From: Rhytidiadelphus loreus | Taxonomy: Eukaryota > Streptophyta > Bryopsida > Hypnales > Hylocomiaceae | DNA length: 64,000 bases | Direction: 5' to 3' | NCBI GenBank assembly: GCA_947034895.1 | Contig: OX344765.1 | Coordinates: 1,679,001-1,743,000, forward strand | Shown: positions 46,080 through 57,956 of the stretch, in pieces | Numbering within the stretch: the stretch's first letter is position 1 | How the letters are laid out: each line of letters opens with the position of its first letter | Position numbers and translations under genes: made by a program | Notes under the pieces: model-generated | What the model saw: the letters and a program-made list of their open reading frames with translations, nothing else | What the model was told of the DNA's origin: nothing | Database searches by the model: none

Positions 46080-46940
46080 TCAGCTCAACTTGAGCTAAAT
46101 TTAACTCCGAACGAATATTGCGATACAAAGTAGAACTAATATCTCTCATGATTTCATATCGTGATGACTACTGGTATATCAATGTAATAGGGAACAACAT
46201 AACCTGTAGGATTGTAGAAAATAGTAAACAAGAAGAAAAAGTTACAAGAAAGAATTTCAAAACGATTGGGTGTTTAACTTGGAATAAAGATTTGGTTCTG
46301 AGAAATACCAACGCCCGAACCAGCAATTCAGCTCGAATCGAGCTAAACTACTGGTCTGGTCACTTCCATTCTCAGAACCAATCCTCTTTTACATTGTTGA
46401 ATTTTTATATGTTAAACATTCTTGATATTTTTTTCATAAAGATTTTGGAACAGAAGTTGGAGCTCGCAATAGTTCTAACATATCATATAATCAGTCTAGT
46501 CTGATTTAGACGTCGAAACAGAATGTGATGCTGTGCGCCATATGTCAGTTTAGCTCGAATGGAGCTGAATTGCAATATTAAATATAGGACCTTTTTCAAT
46601 GTCCAAATCTCATAATATGAATGACGTATGACATCGTCAAAGTACAATGAAATTCATCTTTTCTAATATTGTTATTTAGGCAAGTCACGAATCTAATGTA
46701 TCAGTTTAGCTCGATTTGAGCTAAACTGCAAATATAGATAGCTCTGAAATTTTCTATTCTACAATTCACAAATGTATATGCCAAATGAAATCCAATACAA
46801 TTCATTCTGAATTACTCATTCAAAAATTAATCCTAGAAGTGATTGATTGTCATTCAATTGGAGTTGAATTAATTTGTAATGACGTTAGTCTTAAAGATAA
46901 TCTCTTGTGTTGATTTAGCTCGAGTCGAGCTGAATTGCGA
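46080..46940. repeat. Five near-palindromic AGCTCGAnTCGAGCT subterminal repeats
   Basis: Near-palindromes of about 20-27 bp occur at 46082 (AGCTCAACTTGAGCT), 46330 (AGCTCGAATCGAGCT), 46552 (AGCTCGAATGGAGCT), 46708 (AGCTCGATTTGAGCT) and 46918 (AGCTCGAGTCGAGCT). Most are flanked by CAGTTTAG and TAAACTG or TGAATTGC. They lie 70-930 bp upstream of the start codon of the transposase-like gene, spaced 160-250 bp apart. They are absent from the coding region. This is the layout expected of transposase-binding subterminal repeats, or possibly of promoter operators. Confidence 0.7.
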
Positions 46941-48017
46941 TGAAGTCATGCAAAAAAGACAGTTCAAGCTAAAACATTCCATGATTTCCGGAGTTCAAGA
47001 TCTTCATAGTGATTCCCAAATAATTTGACATTCAATGACTCGTAAATTCCGGCGACAAATACGGGACACTCAAACACAAGTACAGATTTCTTGTACAATA
47101 AACTATCGAAATGGAGCTTGACGGAAGTTGTACATTTACAACTGATGATATAGTCTAATACACAGAAGTTAAGAAAACACATTATACAAGTCATTGACAA
47201 TGAAAGAATGATTGGTAACGTGTAAGACTCGCATCGAATACATTATATTGAATGGACAACATTAAAGTGAGCGCACATGTTTGAATGACTAACCACAAAC
47301 TGTTTGCAACAAATGGTTTCTCGAAGAGAACAAGAGAATACAGCAAAACAATAAACAAACTCCTCACAGACTTCACACGGCATAACGACACAAGTTGAAT
47401 AAGGAGCTGCGCAAGATACGAATGAACGCCAACGTCGATAGAAATGAGGAGTAAGGTTGGAAGAGGTGTTTGCAAATGGGATGGTCACTTGCACACAACT
47501 CCTTGCGCGGGAAAAGAAGAGCGCCAATTCATCGCGCATTTTCAACCACATACCTTTCAATTTTGAAAAACCCAGGAATCATGATAGTAGTGGAGACTAT
47601 ACATAAAGTAAAGCCACAAAAATTGTGGCCTCGTCTATTACTGAGGGATTCCTCTCATAATGACTTGTTGACTTTTGAGGACTATCGTGGCTGCAGGGCA
47701 TTCGCAATATTAACGTTCACCTACTCTTTCCAATTCAAGTATTGTGCCCTTCTACCAATAATGCCAGATTCCTAAATCACAAAGTTCAAAGACTATTTGC
47801 ACTCTCATTGTTATTTCATGCGTTTTTCCTGTTTGAACTCCAAAAAAGGAATGTAGGTTATTTCAAGTAATGATGGACTTTCATTGTCTACGCCATCTTA
47901 TTTATAGGGAGCGGGAATGTTTTATCCATCGCCACACTCGAGAAAAAAAATAATGCGCATATAATAATGAAAGGAAGTTCCACTTTGTATTTATATTAGT
48001 AAGTTCCTTGTTTTCTG
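46941..48017 (-). other. Possible 5' part of GHTHDDID element; no firm gene
   Basis: Minus-strand frames (47243-47560 and 46964-47200) have protein-like but unrecognised translations, for example VTIPFANTSSNLTPHFYRR. They lie upstream of, and on the same strand as, the transposase-like gene, so could be leader exons or a second small gene of the element. The 5' terminus of the element was not found. Confidence 0.25.
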
Positions 48018-48040
48018 TAGGGTTTAGGGTTTAGGGTTTA
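48018..48040. repeat. Short TTTAGGG telomere-type array
   Basis: Just over three consecutive units (TAGGG-TTTAGGG-TTTAGGG-TTTA). Two-unit versions lie at 36864 and 57698. They are too short to be former telomeres and more likely teloboxes or slippage products. Confidence 0.6.
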
Positions 48041-48770
48041 AATGTCCGGATCTGAAGGAAATAAAATGAAACTTTTGCAAATTAGGAGTCCCCTAATTGT
48101 TTCTTTTATGATCTAAGCACTATCAAGCTTTCTAAAAAACTAAAATGCCACCCTCCGAAAAATGTATACGTCGTGTGTAAATTTTTTATCTAAGAAGAAA
48201 ACACTGCATATATTGTACTATTTAAATTGGATCAAAGTACTAAATACAATAGCTAATTTGAATAACTTGTTATGAATGCTGAAAATCATCTAATTGCTTC
48301 AATGCTTCAATATGAATATGAATTTAACCTCTAAGGAAATTAACAACTTCTGTGTCAATTTATTCTTAACCAAAACACTTTAACAACTAATGTATTATTT
48401 AAAATGGTTGTAAAGAACTATTGAATACAATGGCTACTTTAAGTAAATTCTCATGATTGAGTTTTACAAATGATGTGCACACTTCTAGAATTGAGGGGCA
48501 ATAATAAATTTTCCTTGAAAAATAAAAAAATGCGTACTTTCGTTAAGTTTTTAAAATTAGTGCTCCAAGCATTAGATAAAGTAATTTGTTGATGAAATTA
48601 GCTTCTCCAAAGTTTCAAATATGATATAAATACTTCTAGATATGCTTCAATAATCAATAGTGTGGAAGTACGCAACATCTAGATAAACATAAATAATAGA
48701 CAATAGTAAATATATAGAGTAGAAATTTTCAAAATTTCCATAATAGGTAGGGAATAGGAAGCCTAAAACC
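48041..48770. other. AT-rich DNA, no gene seen
   Basis: No frame above 50 codons and no structural feature. Composition changes sharply at about 48780, where the CCGGA-rich element begins. Confidence 0.45.
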
Positions 48771-48779
48771 AGAAATAGG

Positions 48780-49175
48780 AATTAGAGCCTTTACGGAAAA
48801 CCTTAAACTGTAATTAGGGTTACAGTCGGATCCGGAAACCCTATCCGGAAACCCTAACCCTAATCCGGAAACCGGAAAGTTCCGGCCGAGTAGGCCCTAG
48901 AGCCTAGTCCGGCTAGGGAACTTGCAGGAACGCCAGGCCGAAAAGCTACTTAACCCCCGCTGTCTCCTTCATTCTTCTTCTTTCTCCGCGTGATTATTGC
49001 GATGGCACTTAGTGAGTGAAAGTGTGGTGAGATAGGAACGCGTTAGGGAGAGAAGGGGAGGCCGGTGCCGATCGCACCGGAAAGTAGGACGGAAGATTAG
49101 CGGAAACTTAGCGGATCAGGCGACGGAAACTTAGCGGAAACATTAGCGGAAGTGAGTCGGAAGTGAGGATAGAGT
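48780..49175 (+). promoter_or_regulatory. 5' leader/LTR-like region of the CCGGA-rich element
   Basis: This GC-rich region has repeated TCCGGAAACCCTA words (48828-48875) and a CTTAACCCCCGCTGTCTCC stretch before the start codon at 49176. It also contains a run of CGGAAACTTAGCGGA repeats (49095-49150). No TATA box or matching second LTR was identified. It is inferred to carry the element's promoter because the coding frame follows directly. Confidence 0.35.
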
Positions 49176-51147
49176 ATGTCGGTGGTTATGGCAGGGCCCA
49201 ACGTGCTACGGAAGTCAGGGATCACGGCCCGGATGATCAGTCCGGAAATCCCTGAGAATCCGGAACGCCACCATCAGCTGGAGGACGACTTGACGGATAT
49301 GGGGTGTCTAGGGTTTCTGAAGAGACCCTGGAACATCCGGAGCGAGGAGATGATAGACGAGCTAGTCTACGGCACTCCGAACCAGTATCACCTGACTGTT
49401 AGGGGTCGTCCAAAGTCCTGGACAGCAGAAATATGGGCCGCAGTCTATTTCGCGTCCACTAGAGGATCCGGATGGGCCGGCCGGACGGAGAAATTCGCCG
49501 CGGATAGGTTGCGGAACCCGACGGATCCGAAGGAGGGTTACACCGCGTCTGACTGCCGGAACCCTAGGGATCAGAGACTCCTAGAGTTTCTCAGCCCGAT
49601 CCTGTATCCAGAACCCTAGACTTCTAGAGTTTCTCAGCCCGATCCTGTATCCGGAAAAGCCCAGCCGGATTACAGTAACCCTGGCAAATACAGTCTTTGG
49701 AGCCTTAGGGAAAAGAGGGAAACCGGCCCCTAGACCAGTTAGCTGGGGGCTCATTATCCAGTCGATAGTGGATAAACTTTCCGGAAACCTGGTGGGAAAG
49801 AAATCAAGTCCCATCAGTCCGTACCTCCTCCACTTGTATCACAAGCAGGAGGTACTCAGCAGTCCGGAAAACATCATCTACCGGTAGGGAGATAGCTTGC
49901 TCCGGTACGGTCTTCCTTCGGATTCGGATCCGACGGATGAGGAGCCGGAAGAAGAGGAGAAGCCGGAACTAGAGCATGACTCATCGGACAGGCATGACTC
50001 CTGCCGGAAGAGCACGGACCCGGAATCCAGAGGGAAGAGCCAGCTTCCGGACCCTGTTCCATCCCGGAACACTGATCCGGATCTGGATATCTTCGAGTCA
50101 ACAATCTCCTGGCTGCGGAGTCAGAAGGCATCAAACGACTGGATGGCCACTTTGATCCGGAGAGTCTGCACGGTATTGAAGGTAGCGGACGAGACGGAGA
50201 TCGTGGAGGCGATCAAGAGCAAACCGGATCCGGAGATGATTCGCTTGCTGGAGGGACGGATCCGGGCAATGGAGGCGGAACGCGACCATCTTCAAAACCA
50301 CGCAACGTGGGCGGAAAAGGAGATGAACACCGCCAACAAACGAGCGACGGATGCGACGGAGCTGGTCCGGAAGCTTAGGGACCTCATCGACCCGCCAGCG
50401 GATATCATCACCAGATCCGCGCTCTGGAACAACCAGATGACTCGGGAAGGCCATATTTCCAGAACCAAGGTTGTAAAGATATTGGTAGAGTTCGAGGCAC
50501 GGATCGAGGTCGCATTGAAGGAAATGCGCCAGTTGGTCGGCCACTTCGATCCACTCAGCGGATTGGACGCCTCGTTATTTCCGGAAATACCCGGAGGAGA
50601 GTTCCAGGAGACGACATAGCTCAACCTGGGAGCACGATCGTTGGCCCAGCAAGCACCCGGAAGATCCTCGGTGCAGAAGGAGATTACAGATGGGAGGAGG
50701 ATTCCGGATCCGGTTCTGACGCCCCGGAATACTTCGGTAAACCTCTTCCCACCCATTCTGGATCCCACTACAAAAGTAACGGCGATGACGGAGGATCCGG
50801 TTGGGATTCAGAATCCGGCCAGGACCCATCCGGAGGAGTTTACACACATGCAGCAGCAGACTCCTCCGCGGCCACCACCGACGACCCCCATTGAGATCAT
50901 CGACCTAGAGAAGAAAAAGGCCACCAGGCGGAAGGTCAACAGTGATCCGGAGGAGGTTCTCGAGTCGGATGAAGAGGAGGCGGTGACGAACTCGTCTTCC
51001 GAGTCAGAGTATGCGGAGACGGATCCGGGTCCGCCAAGGACCCGATCCGCAACGAAGTCCACCCCGCTGAAGCAGATCCGGCCGAAGGCGCCAACCCGGA
51101 TTTCGAAGGGCGGAACGTTAGTGAAGAAGGCGCGGAAGGGTAAATGA
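49176..51147 (+). pseudogene. Retroelement gag-like protein, pol-less, broken
   Basis: The frame opens at ATG 49176 (MSVVMAGPNVLRKSG) and carries a globular region with TAEIWAAVYFASTRGSGW and RLLEFLSPILYPE. A 43-bp tandem duplication at 49576-49661 then shifts it by one. The second copy continues in the new frame: RITVTLANTVFGALGKRG, VSWGLIIQSIVDKL, SPYLLHLYHKQE. There is a TAG near 49888, then an acidic linker, a coiled-coil-like stretch (MEAERDHLQNHATWAEKE) and a second TAG at 50617. A basic, Ser/Pro-rich tail ends KKARKGK. Undamaged length would be about 650 residues. The plan fits a Ty3-like gag without a recognisable zinc knuckle. No protease, RT or integrase follows. Confidence 0.55.
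49576..49661 (+). repeat. 43-bp tandem duplication inside the gag-like frame
   Basis: GACTCCTAGAGTTTCTCAGC at 49576 is repeated as GACTTCTAGAGTTTCTCAGC at 49619. Both copies run on through CCGATCCTGTATCC. Since 43 is not a multiple of three, the duplication by itself explains the change from the first reading frame to the second. Confidence 0.85.
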
Positions 51148-51159
51148 CTAGATTGCATA

Positions 51160-52520
51160 GTTGGATTGATAGTTTTAGTGTTTTGTCTTCATCGCGGGTT
51201 TTTCGGATGTGGGACCCGCTGATCCGGAATGCTAAGTAGTTCCGGATTTCTAGGAATTTAACGGCTTTCCATTTTTCCCGGAACGGTCACTTGGCCGTTG
51301 TCCGGATTTTCAGTTGGCCGTTGGCCGCTTTTTCTTTGGACCGTTTTTGGTCGTGTTGTTTTGGTTTTTAAGGGCGGGCCGACTTGTGGCCTGTCATTCC
51401 ATTTTGTGTCATTCCATTTTGTGTCATTCCATTTTGTGTCATTCCATTTTGTGTCATTCAATCTGAGCACCCAAGAATAAACACCTTGGGAATCATTATC
51501 TTGCGTATCGCGTCTTGATTACTTGTGTGTGGGTGTATCCGGGAGAGTGTGCAAGGTAGGAATCCGGATTGGTTGGTATCCGGATCCGGCTGAAGGTGTT
51601 TTACAGAATAGTTTAGATTGAACTTGAGGAGCTATGCGTGGTGCCTTTAAATCGCTGGAACGGTGATCCGGTGGGATCCGGTAGTGGTCAGGGAGCTAAT
51701 CCGGAACTCATGAGTAGTTTCGTGCGGAAGTCAGCAGCCGCCAAGTGGAACATTCCCAAACCATCGGAAGGTCTGCCAACTTCAAGAATGGTCAACAGCT
51801 AGGAAGTAAGTCCTTTAGTTCCGGATTCCAACTATCCGCGGTTGTTTTGCGGTTGAGTCTAGTTTACAAGTGAGGAGCTGTGCGTGGTGCCTTTAAATCG
51901 CTGGAACGGTGATCCGGTGGGATCCGGTAGTGGTCAGGGAGCTAGTCCGGGAACTCGAGAGTAGTCCCGTGCAGAAGTCGGCAACCGCCTAGTGGAATAT
52001 TCCCAAACCACTGGAAGGTCTGCCAACCTCAAGACTAGGCGAATGCTTGATCCGGAAAATAGCTAAGTGTCGTTGTAGTAAGGGCGGGTGAGGGTGTATT
52101 TCTGCGTGACCTACCTTCCGGGTGGCCACCCGGAAAGTTGTGAGGGTGACCATCTTTCCTCCGTACCGGACTGAGAACTTTGAGGACGGATAGTTGTTTG
52201 TTGTTTAGGAGTTGATACGTGTGTTACTTGAGTGGTGATGTTCCCCACCCCTCGGAAAGAGCAAGTGAGGCCCTCTGAGGGTAAAACATAGGTACCAAAA
52301 ACCGGTGTGATGGATAGTGAGAGTAGAAATCCGGATCAAGGTGGATCCGGATTTGATTCCGGAAGACAATATTTCCGGAACTTGGTGTTTGTGTTGTGCC
52401 AGATCCTACTGCGGATTGTCATTTCCGGGTAGATCCGTAGTTCCGGACACTTATCTATTGCGACAACATCTGGAATTCCCTGGGATGATAACTCGTGTCA
52501 TCTTAATGCTTTTGTGGTGT
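51160..52520 (+). other. 3' region of the CCGGA-rich element with local repeats
   Basis: This region follows the gag-like frame. It contains an AATAAA signal at 51477, soon after a satellite. Two diverged copies (51626-51800 and 51872-52050, 246 bp apart) share GGTGCCTTTAAATCGCTGG and GGGATCCGGTAGTGGTCAGG. It may be a 3' LTR, but no matching 5' LTR is in the window. Confidence 0.4.
51394..51453 (+). repeat. 15-bp satellite TCATTCCATTTTGTG, four perfect copies
   Basis: Four identical head-to-tail copies of TCATTCCATTTTGTG are followed by a degenerate fifth (TCATTCAATCTGAG). The identity of the units indicates recent slippage expansion. Confidence 0.95.
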
Positions 52521-55500
52521 TAAAGATACCTACGCCTAGACTGCGCGTACGACAAATAGAAATAGAAATTTCATCTACTGATGAATTTAGAAATTACTTT
52601 TGTGTGTATTTTACTTAAAATCAGAAATCAGAAATGAAGAAATTACTTTCATGTACTCTATATCTTTACTCTAATTGTTAGCTGTAAGGAAATGTGATTT
52701 TAGTAGCCATAAAATTAGTGATTCTAATGATATACATGAAAAAATGAATGAACATGTTCCACTTGCAAAGCAGTTTCTACTAGAGTTTGTAAACATGCTA
52801 TTATCCTTATTTTCTTTTTGTGCAATTTATTGATAGAACCAAAAAAAAATTCTACTCATTCTTGTTTGCCTTTAATGTAGAGATTCATTTCATGCATTTA
52901 CAAATGAATAGGTTATTGCTCTTACTACAATTTTATGCATTCATTGCATTTTTTTAATTAAAAATTATTATTTCTTTTGTGGTGGCGGAATATTCTAAAT
53001 TATGAGATCCTTAAAATGACTTGAAAGATTGAGTGATTCATCTATTATTTTTCTAACTTTCTCCAACTTCTTTAAGTAATACACACTCTTGGGTGAGAAA
53101 AATGAAGTTGGAAATAAAGTTAAGACTAAGTTACAATAGTACAGAACTACACATAAATCATGCTAATTTTTTTTCATACAATGTTAACGAAATTTTTTTT
53201 CTAGGGAAGCTCCAATGTAGTTTAGAAAACTATAATTCCTAAAGTCATGGGAAAAAAATGGGGTGGGGAATAAAATGAAGGACTTAGAAATAATGTAAAG
53301 ATTAAATAAAAAATAACAAAAGACGTGATCATTTACCCCCTGTACAAAATAAACCCCCCAAAAATTAGTGAGAACCCTTTGTTGTAGTTTATAGTTTATA
53401 CAACTATTATTCTAGAAGTGAGGAAATATAAAACATTTTTTGATGGGGAAAAAATGTAGAAGTTTGAAAGATGTGAGTTGTAATAGCACATATAGTTTAG
53501 GGTATTTCTTTTTCTCCTAGACAACCACCCAAAATAATAGTGAACCTTGGATTCGTGAAAGATCCAAAAAATCCACATTGTCAAACTCATGAAATGCAAA
53601 ATGGTTTGGTAGTCATTCTTGGAGGTAACATCAGGTAAGTTGGGAATAATTTCCAAACTTCACATTTGTTAGCACCAAAAATTCATAGTGAATTACCTAT
53701 AATTACCAAGAAATGAATCTTAGAATGAAACCTTTATTTTAGAATTGTAATGTTCAAAAAGTAATGAAGACAAAAGCTCATCTATTTTATAAATGTAGAA
53801 CCTCATATGAGTTATGACTTAAGTTTGAAATATACAAACTTTCAAAAACCAACTTAATTATGATAAGGGTCTTTGTGTATTTCTCTATGTTTGTAGTTGG
53901 CTTCATTACAAATCAATGATGGCCTTTAGCATAAAGCCATAATCATTGCATAAAAGTGGGACACCTTACATGCACTATTATTACAAATCAATGATAGACT
54001 CTAGCATGAAGCCATAATCATTGTGTAATAGAAGGACACCTTACATGCACTATTATGTTGGAAATGGAACTCTTAGTGGATAGAAACCAACATGTATCAT
54101 TGAAAGGGAGTAAACGTTTCATGTTTAAAATAATCAAACATTTTTGGTTCATTATTTGAACACAAAAAATTCCTCCCTAATGAAAAATTAGTTCCAATAT
54201 TTTCTTATTTTAAAAAAAAACTTTCTCTCTCTCTCTATATATAATATTTATTAGAATATCACAGAAAGCATCATATAGTGAAATTTCCTCATAACAATTC
54301 TAGACTGATTTTAGTGAATGACTAAAACATATTTTGGACTTAATATTGCCTTTGATACATCTGTTCACATCCCATAGAGATATGTACATCAAAATCATGT
54401 ATTTTTAAGTGAATAAAATAGTATTAAAAGGCTATTGATCCAAAAATAATCTAAAAATGGTTTGTGTTTTAAAAAGGGTTTGGTTAACCTCAAAGTGTAT
54501 TCAATACAAGAATTTGGTACCTTCGAATATGTAGGGGGTACGATCGAAAGGCATTTGAAACTTTCATCTAAAACATATGGAAAACATGTAGTCATTTTGC
54601 AAATTCTAATTTCATCCAATGAAAGTTTATAGAAAAATATTTCAAGAAGTAAAACTCTTCAAAATTACAAATCAAATCTTTCATTGTTTCTTTATGAACC
54701 TCATACTTTATCTTTTAAATGTAGAGTTTATCCATTTACTTCTAAATGGATTAATATTCTAAACATAAGAAAATCTAAAGTTCTACAATAAAGTAAAATT
54801 TAAAATAATTATTATTTCTTTCTACAAAAAGTTCCTAACAAGAACTTTTAAATCACATACTTATATTCATATGCATCATTATATTTGTATTTACTCCTTT
54901 TACCAACATTTTTAGATGAAAAATATGAAGGCAAAAATTAAAAGCTCCTTCTACATTACATTTTCCATCAATATTTGTATTTCCCAAAAAATTCTTTTGG
55001 CTTATATGTAGATTTCAAAATATATGAATTTAATGCTCTTGATTTTTATTTTTCTAAGATTATTTATTTTTGGAAGTTGTTTTTAGGTATATTGTATACT
55101 TATACTTTAATAAATAAATAATATTTGAAAAGGGGATTTCTTGAGGAATCTATTCAGAGGTAAACTTTGGATAGTAGCCCAAAAAAATGTTTACGAAACT
55201 CAAATCTAATGAAATGTGACCAATGTTTATGATTTAGCAAAGTTTGTGGCAATATTTAGATTTCTACAAATAAAAAGCTTTCAATAAGTGTAAAATAAAC
55301 AAAAATTAAGGTAACCATCAACATGGACACTTTTTCATACACAAAAGACTAATTGAAGTGTAGTTCCCCTCATTCTGTACAAGATCATAAGGTAACAAGT
55401 GCCCATTCTTATAGGCAATTTATGACAATTTCTTTTACTACATAGCATGGAAGTGCATTTGTCCTTTTTTTTTATTCTAGTCTTGGGGGAACCATTGTAT

Positions 55501-56377
55501 AGAACTGTTTGATCTATAATGTATACTTTCAGTTTTTTAGAAATAACTTGACTATGTCAAACAATGAAGGAAAGAAATAATTACCATCATCACTAGCGAA
55601 AAAGACAAGGATGTTCTCAATCCAAAGGTTGTTAGAAGATATCTCTACCTAGTGGAGCCAAAGTGCATTGCGATTAATCATTGTAATTTGTTTTTGTCAA
55701 ATTGGGAGGTCTTCTCTAGTTGGTCAAAGTTAGTACACAAATGAATGTTTTCAGTATTTCCGAAGTCACTGATTCATATGGTAAAGAAAAGAATAATTTC
55801 TATGGCACTAGTGTGTACTTAAAAGAATGAAGAGTAAATGACTCATTTTCAATCCCTCTTCAGAAATTAAGGAATGCAACTATGCATTCAACATGGAATT
55901 GCACATGAAGAAGGTTTTAGATATTAAGTGATATCAACCTACAAAATTGACCGCAGTTATCAACAGAAACTATTAGTTTACGAAAGGAAGTTTTATGGTA
56001 TTTATGGTTTAAACAAACTTTTTTAGTATTTCTTCCTTGAAAAACAAACATGACAGTAGTAGAGGTTACCAATAATGGGTGAGTATATGATGAGCAAAGT
56101 TTTTAACCCTTAAACACTTCGACGTCCATATTCTGGCGATGAATAGAGGGCTTGCAAGCACTGTTTCATCCAACAACCTTGTCATTCATCCAATGTACCA
56201 CTTGAATCTTGAAAAGACAACTTTATTTTATGCCCAATTTCATGAAATTTTGGTAAATGGTATTACCGTACAAAAATATAAGCAAAAATGTGCCAAATTT
56301 TGAAAAAGGATTGAGGCGTTAAAGGGTTAAATTAGGATAATTTGAATCTTCGATAAGATGAAAGGCTATTCGTATTA
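52521..56377. other. Long AT-rich region without genes
   Basis: Over 3.8 kb there is no frame above 90 codons on either strand and no recognisable domain. The composition resembles the interior of the 2,159-bp hAT-like element. I looked for a pair of CCCGGGGAG-type ends and did not find one. A 75-bp direct duplication is annotated separately. Confidence 0.5.
53905..54055 (+). repeat. 75-bp tandem duplication
   Basis: ATTACAAATCAATGATGGCC at 53905 recurs as ATTACAAATCAATGATAGAC at 53980, with matching downstream text ending GGACACCTTACATGCACTAT in both. The copies differ at several sites, so the duplication is not very recent. Confidence 0.8.
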
Positions 56378-56525
56378 GGATGAAGATTCGGGTAAAGGGG
56401 AGGGGCCGGGTATCTGGATGAAGACCATGTACATGGACACATAGTGGGTATCCGGATGGAGTTTCGGGTATAAGGGGAGGGGCCGGGTCTCTGGATGAAG
56501 ACCACGGTACATGGATGAGGATTCT
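56378..56525 (+). repeat. 76-bp tandem duplication, GGGGAGGGGCCGGGT-rich
   Basis: GGATGAAGATTCGGGTAAAG at 56378 and GGATGGAGTTTCGGGTATAA at 56454 begin two units. Both continue GGGGAGGGGCCGGGT-TCTGGATGAAGACCA. The duplication marks the start of a GC-richer zone reaching the hAT pseudogene. Confidence 0.75.
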
Positions 56526-57956
56526 AGCTATGGCGACGGAGTAAACGGGGAGCTAGGGTTTGGTGCGCACTTGTCTCTCTTCCGTGTATTTTCAGTTGCT
56601 TCTGTGTCGCCTGCAAGTTTCCGAGTAGTACAGGGCGCGTCTGATCTCCGTTTGTAGAGACTGTTTGTGTATGTGATTTTGTGCTTCCACTTCGTCGGGG
56701 CGCGTTCTTCGTTTCTGTGTGCTTCCACCTCGTCGAGGCGCATTCCTTGTTTCTTTATTTTCAGGGTGCGGTTTCATCGTCGGACGTCATTGGAGCGTCA
56801 AGGCGCGCTAGTTTCCGGGTGCGGTTTCAGCTTCGGACATCATTCCAGCGCTTCCTTTTGTTGTTGCCTTCAGGTTTGTTACTGCCTCTGCAATCCAGCG
56901 TTGATCTTCCAATTCCATTCAGTTCTCGCATTTCCCAGTAATTGGATCGGCAATTGCGTATAGGGTTTGCGTTAGGCTTTGGCAGGTTTCTCATCTGTTT
57001 GGCGAAATTGCCGAAGGGTTCAGCTCGTCACAGTCTACCGATTCAAGGTTTTGCTCGTCAGGGTTTGTCATCTGTTTGGCGCAATTGAAGTGTTTTGCTG
57101 TGAGTGAGGTGTCCTTGTTTCAACTAGAGGTTTAGGCGTCTCCGAAACGCCAATTGAAGTGTTTTGCTGTGAGTTAGGTTTCCTTGTTTCTTGTGGTGAG
57201 CTTCATGGCCTGTTGAGATTCCTGGTCTGTGCTAATCAGGGTTGTCTATCCGGACGTGACGTTGGCTTTTTACGTCCGGATGTCCTAACGTGTCCGTCAT
57301 GACACGTCCTGACGCATCACAACCCGTCGCCAATACTGACGGGACCGTCCGCGGTGCGGATGAAGTTTGTCCAGTCTGCGACGACGTCGGGCCGTCTCCT
57401 AGACGGTCATTCCGTCGCCGAATGGACATCCGTCTCTTGGACGGAGAGCCCATCTGTGGACAAAGAGGCCGTCCCCTGGATGGAGAGCCCGTCTCTGGAT
57501 GAAGAGGTTGTCTCCTGGACAGAATTCTCGTCTCCAAGATGATAATCCGTCCCCTGGACGCGAATCCGTCCTCTGAACGGGAAACCGTCCCCTGGACCGG
57601 AATATCGTTGGATGGGACAGTCGCCGCTTGGACAGTTTCGTTGGCGGGGTTGCGGGTTTAGGATCCACCCCATCAGCCCTCACTCCGTCTAACTGGGTTT
57701 AGGGTTTAGGGTTTTAAGGAGGGCTTCAAGGTGTATATTAAGGACTTCCGCCTATTCAAGATTACTTTCCCTTGTTGATTTTGCCTTTCATGACTTGGTT
57801 GGAGTACAACCATTGCGGTAGAGCGAAGTCCAAGAAGAGTGTGTTGTGGTGGCACTTGTTGTGAGAGCAACAAGTGTTGTTTTCACATCACATTTCAAAC
57901 AGAATACTAATCTTTTTTTTGGTGCAGAGGCAGGTAGAGGAGGACAGATAAGAGCA
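56526..57956 (+). other. GC-richer leader region with short tandem duplications
   Basis: No gene is supported here. Local duplications include a 36-bp unit with GTGCTTCCAC-TCGTCG-GGCGC (56680 and 56716) and a 70-bp unit with CAATTGAAGTGTTTTGCTGT (57082 and 57151). A diverged minisatellite of the type CCGTC-CCTGGAC-GGA lies at 57390-57610, and two TTTAGGG units at 57698. A 3' splice-like TTTTTTTTGGTGCAG at 57913 suggests a spliced leader for the hAT gene. Confidence 0.5.

Noticed and set aside
47243..47560. 105-codon Cys-rich minus-strand frame as a second gene of the element
   Set aside because: No recognisable motif, no copy to compare with, and no clear start; kept only as part of an unassigned region.
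48018..48040. Interstitial telomere from a chromosome fusion
   Set aside because: Only about three TTTAGGG units; such short runs are common in plant promoters and repeats.
50131..51158. Minus-strand frames opposite the gag-like ORF
   Set aside because: They mirror the strong codon bias of the plus-strand frame and carry no domain.
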